In this document: piece by piece, positions 60,660 through 64,000 of the stretch
Layout of the letters: each line of letters opens with the position of its first letter
Position numbering within the stretch: position 1 is the first letter of the stretch
NCBI GenBank assembly: GCA_023374025.1
Contig: SIJG01000008.1
Span: 1,959,227 to 2,023,226, forward strand
Length of the DNA stretch: 64,000 nt
From: Heterodera schachtii
Lineage: Eukaryota > Nematoda > Chromadorea > Rhabditida > Heteroderidae
Reading direction: 5' to 3'
Made by a program: the position numbers and the translations under genes
Notes under the pieces: generated by a model
Database searches by the model: none
The model's input: the letters and a program-made list of their open reading frames with translations, nothing else
What the model was told of the DNA's origin: nothing

Positions 60660-62640
60660 GCGTAAACATTTTGAGAAGGATTAAAAAGGGAAAATAAGAG
60701 AATCAGCAGGAAGAGTTTTCTGCTGGAGGGCACAAAATTATCAATTTATTGTAAAACTATCCAATTTTTGTATTTGGAAATTTTTGTTTTTTTTTTCTCT
60801 TTTTGTTGCTTTGGGCTTCTTCATTTAATTTAATGTTTTGTTTATCGCTTATTTTTGTCTTTTCCTTCTTTTTACATTGAGTAAATTTTCTCATTTGAAT
60901 TGGCTTGGCTTGATAAATAAAGCCCGGATTTTGAGGCATATGCTTTTTTTTCTTTTTTTTTTTTTGCTAAATGCTACGGCCTAATACGCACGAAAAACGG
61001 TTTTTAGAGATTCAAATTTTTGCGTGAGGGGATCCATCAGGATCAATGCCGCGAAACGGGCAAGGGATCCCGATCCCGTCCGGGCTCTAATACCAATGTC
61101 TTTTAAATTAATTAAGATAATAATTAAAAAAGCAACATTTTATTATTGCTCCATAATGGCAAAAAAAAAAGTTTTATAAATGACTGTTATATAAAATACA
61201 ATTATTTTAATAGTTTTGGCAATTTTAAATTTTTAGACAATTTATTCAAATAAAAAAAATAACGAAAATGGACGATAATTGGTCGATGTGCCCAAATTTT
61301 GCAAGAAAAATGGAATCCTATCATAAAAATATGAGTGATATGATGGCTTTCTTCTTCTGATGTTATAAATAATACTAATGCATTATTTATTTCCATTTTA
61401 TATGCATATAAAAAACATATGTATGTGCAGACTAAAATAAATCTTTTAGGCTAAACAGAATTTTTGTTTGTGTTTTTAATCTATTTATTTTTGTACCCTA
61501 TAGTTCCAATTTTCTAGTGTCCAATTTCCGAAGTCCAATTTACCGAGAGCCATTTTGCCATACTTTTTTTGTTAAAAAATAATTAACTGCAAATTTTTAT
61601 ATGTAGTTAAAAATATTAAACGTTAAAATAAAAAAATAAAAAATATTAAACGTTAAAAAATATATTTAAAATAATAATGATAATAATAAAATACAATAAA
61701 TTAAAAAATAATATGAAATGAAAAAAAAATATAGTTAATTAAAAAATTTGCAAGTTAGACTCTTCAATTGTTCTTAAATCATTAAGTTCAATGTTGTTTT
61801 TCTCTATTCTAGTTTTAAAAAAATGCTAAAATTGTTCGTGTCCGGAAAATGCGTCAGTGGAAAATGCGTCAGTGATGCAAATATTTTAAATAAGATTCTG
61901 TTGAATTAAGTACAGTAGTATAAAAATAAAATTTTCTAAGCCATCGTTCTGAATTCCGAACCCCGGACCCTACTCGAACAAAAAATCGAAAGTCCAAATT
62001 TTCGAAAATAGTGTTTTTGGTTCAAAATCGGTTTAAGCGCACCGATTAAATTAGATGATTTTAAAAGAGAAAGCCAAAACAGGGTTTCCCTTCCCCGACC
62101 CCTCGGAAAGGAATTTTGGGATAAATCGGAATTTTTGCTTGAGAAAAACTCTTTTTTTATCAGTGAAAAAATAAATTTATTTTTTTTTCTTCATTTTCAA
62201 TAAGATGTTCAAATATGATTCCAAATATATTTTATAAAATTGAATTTAAACTTCGTCTATATTGTAATGATTACGATTAAATTATATATACTGTATAAGT
62301 TCCTGCTGTTCGGACAGACACACTATCGCGAATTGAATTTATAAATTTTAGATCGTTTGTTAAGAGAATTGCAACAAAATTAAACATTCAAGTAAGTTTC
62401 TTCCCCATGCTACCAAAAATAGCGATAAGATTTTTTTACAAAACAAAATGCAATAGTACAAAAAATCGTAATATAAAACTTTTTTTTTACTCATCAGAAT
62501 TTAATTGAAAATTTGCTGATGATGATGATTAACTTCTGTTATGGGCATGATGGAACAATAAAATTACGGCAAAATTATGACCTAAAATGGGATAAAAGAA
62601 CGGATTTTCAACCAATTTCGAATAACAAAGAATTTTTTAA
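60660..62640. other. AT-rich spacer with repeat relics
   Basis: Begins with sequence duplicated from the 3' flank of the right copy, including TTTACATTGAGTAAATTTTC at 60874, which matches the left outer flank. A second candidate Helitron terminus lies at about 61056-61093. Short iterations follow: TCCAATTT words near 61505-61550, AATATTAAACGTTAAAA near 61610-61660, and GGAAAATGCGTCAGTG near 61845-61875. No gene recognised. Confidence 0.5.
61056..61093 (+). repeat. Candidate Helitron 3' terminus, copy 2
   Basis: Same sequence as at about 58914-58951, with the stem and CTAAT end. It lies at the equivalent place downstream of the degenerate third copy, so it may simply have been carried along by the tandem duplication. 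Confidence 0.4.
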
Positions 62641-62645
62641 TTTTA

Positions 62646-62994
62646 GGATTATGCCAACAATTGTTTGGCTTATATTGACCAAAATGTGGATTTCTTGCTC
62701 AAATCGGAGGAATTTTTGAAAATTGATCAAAATTTGTTGTGTGAACTTTTGCGACGTGACCAATTGCAAATCAGTGGAGAATTTTCAATTTGGAAAGCAG
62801 TAAATTTCAAAGAAAAAATAACCAATTAAAATTAATTTTATTTGTTTTTTTTCGGCACTTCGTTGGGCCGATTCGAAGTGCCGTGAAAATGGCATTGAAT
62901 GTTCAGCAGAAAATCGTTGTGCCGTTCTCGGCCCTGCACTGTTCAGAATTCGCTTTCCGCTTGTGTCAAAAATGCAATTTTCGGTGCAAATCGG
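62646..62994 (+). pseudogene. BACK-domain relic with mutated splice acceptor
   Basis: Two exons of the same family: 62657-62799 follows TTTTAG and encodes CLAYIDQNVDFLLKSEEF; about 62854-62994 encodes ALRWADSKCRENGIECSAE and LGPALFRIRFPLVS. The second exon is preceded by TTTTTTTTCG where paralogues have AG, so the acceptor is lost. No BTB exons lie upstream and no MATH exons follow on this strand; instead a MATH copy on the opposite strand begins about 200 bases further on. Confidence 0.7.
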
Positions 62995-63191
62995 TAAAAA
63001 AAAACAACGGAATTTATATGGTTTTCTAAGATTTGGCTTATTTCGATTGCTGATTTTCAGAAATTTCAAATATCCCTATTCCGAAAATTCATTTATATTA
63101 TTTTTAATTTATTTTTATTTAATTTTAATCTCTAAAAATTTATATAATTATCAAATGGATATCTTCATATTTTGGTTTTGCTTTGATCCAA

Positions 63192-63920
63192 AATGAATTT
63201 CTCCATTTTTGGTTTATCAACAGTTGTAATATCAATGGCAAATGTAAATTTGTCCTCGCTTTGGTCGTAAAAACCATTGCTTGGGTCCATCAATTCCTTA
63301 ATTGCCCACAATTAGACCAATTAAGGGAAAATTATTGTCACTCACAGCAAACGAAATGAAATTAAGGAATCCCCAATTGTTTGATTTATTGTCAAAAACA
63401 CGATCACAAATTCTCACAATCGAATTCTCAGGCTCATTTTTTTGAGAGACAATTCGAAAAGTGGCCGAATGAACGCAGCAGCGCCAATTCGAATCTTAAT
63501 GATATTAATCATCGTTGTTAATTAGCATTTAATTAACAGTTAATTTGCACCTTCTTTTGGACCATCGTACAAAAGGTAAATGGCCAACCATTTCTCATTA
63601 TTTTCAGTGCTTCTTCCATTTTTCTTTTCAATTTGTGCCTGTATTTTCCACGAAAATCCATTTATGTATATTTTTTCGCTGTACCGACTGCTCTTTATCT
63701 CCTCTTGCCCAAATTCCGACAATTTTTCAATGTCAATCAAAAGTGTGCCCTTTTTCCGATCAGAAATCCGTCCATTAGTCGGAAATTGCATTGGGAAAAT
63801 TCCGTCGGAAATCCCATGACAATTTGGAAGGGATTTGAATTGATAAATGGCGATCACTTCGTCCTTTGATAAAACACCAGATGGAACTAAAAAACTGGAT
63901 TTTAAAACTTATAAAAATTA
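63192..63920 (-). CDS. MATH-domain part of a BTB-BACK-MATH gene entering from the right edge
   Basis: Read leftwards. After an acceptor at about 63889, the linker SGVLSKDEVIAIYQF leads into MATH (LIDIEKLSEF, then NEKWLAIYLLYDG) to about 63548. A middle exon at about 63500-63350 (SATFRIVSQK, NFISFA) and a final exon at about 63300-63195 (LMDPSNGFYDQSEDKFTFAI) follow. Upstream BTB and BACK exons would lie beyond 64000. All three exons are open; the 3' end resembles the paralogues up to the start of a second MATH, after which I see a stop. Confidence 0.7.
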
Positions 63921-64000
63921 TAATAAAATAAATTAGTTTTTTATAAAATCGGCAATTGCTGCTCATCGGAAAAAAATCAAACATTTTGGCTTAGTTATTT

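Noticed and set aside
61202..61396. Short minus-strand frame in the AT-rich spacer
   Set aside because: No splice context, no homology, and composition typical of chance frames in AT-rich DNA.

Overview
The window looks like nuclear DNA of a nematode, most likely a plant-parasitic tylenchid of the cyst-nematode type. The basis is: (i) four conserved animal genes with short, intron-dense structure (TAF1, a levamisole-type acetylcholine receptor subunit, a long-chain acyl-CoA synthetase and an HHEX/PHA-2 homeobox gene); (ii) TTTCAG-like acceptors placed directly before start codons, as expected for spliced-leader trans-splicing; (iii) several readable GC-AG introns, which I recall being reported as frequent in Globodera. 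The species assignment is inference.

Region 1, about 1-28 kb, is gene-rich and of higher GC, and is littered with poly(C)/poly(G) tracts of 9-17 bases, mostly in introns and spacers. It holds taf-1 (minus strand, cut by the left edge), an unidentified membrane-protein-like exon set (plus), an unc-29-like nAChR subunit (minus, complete, with a 30-bp minisatellite inside the intron that splits TM2), an ACSL-type acyl-CoA synthetase (plus, complete apart from one frame ambiguity), and the HHEX/pha-2 homeobox gene (plus, complete). A foldback element of about 0.94 kb lies just downstream of the homeobox gene.

Region 2, about 28-64 kb, is AT-rich and accessory in character. It is occupied by one expanded family of BTB-BACK-MATH genes in all states: a truncated minus copy (29.7-30.8 kb), a plus copy with a frame break that is also split by an intact 5.7-kb Helitron (33.0-41.0 kb), a divergent pair of apparently complete copies on the two arms of a giant palindrome (45.3-58.7 kb, axis near 52.26 kb), a degenerate MATH-only copy (59.3-60.7 kb), a BACK-only relic (62.6-63.0 kb) and a partial MATH copy running off the right edge.

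The most interesting signal is the palindrome pair. Each copy starts with an exon encoding a classical signal peptide, followed by BTB, BACK and two MATH domains. That order is the reverse of the usual MATH-BTB arrangement, and the N-terminal half resembles BTBD-type proteins with MATH in place of PHR. The inner parts of the arms (signal peptide, BTB, BACK) are almost identical, whereas the MATH-coding outer parts have diverged. This suggests homogenised adaptor modules joined to diversifying recognition modules. A secreted BTB-MATH protein in a plant parasite would be a candidate effector acting on host CUL3 ubiquitin ligases; that function is inference.
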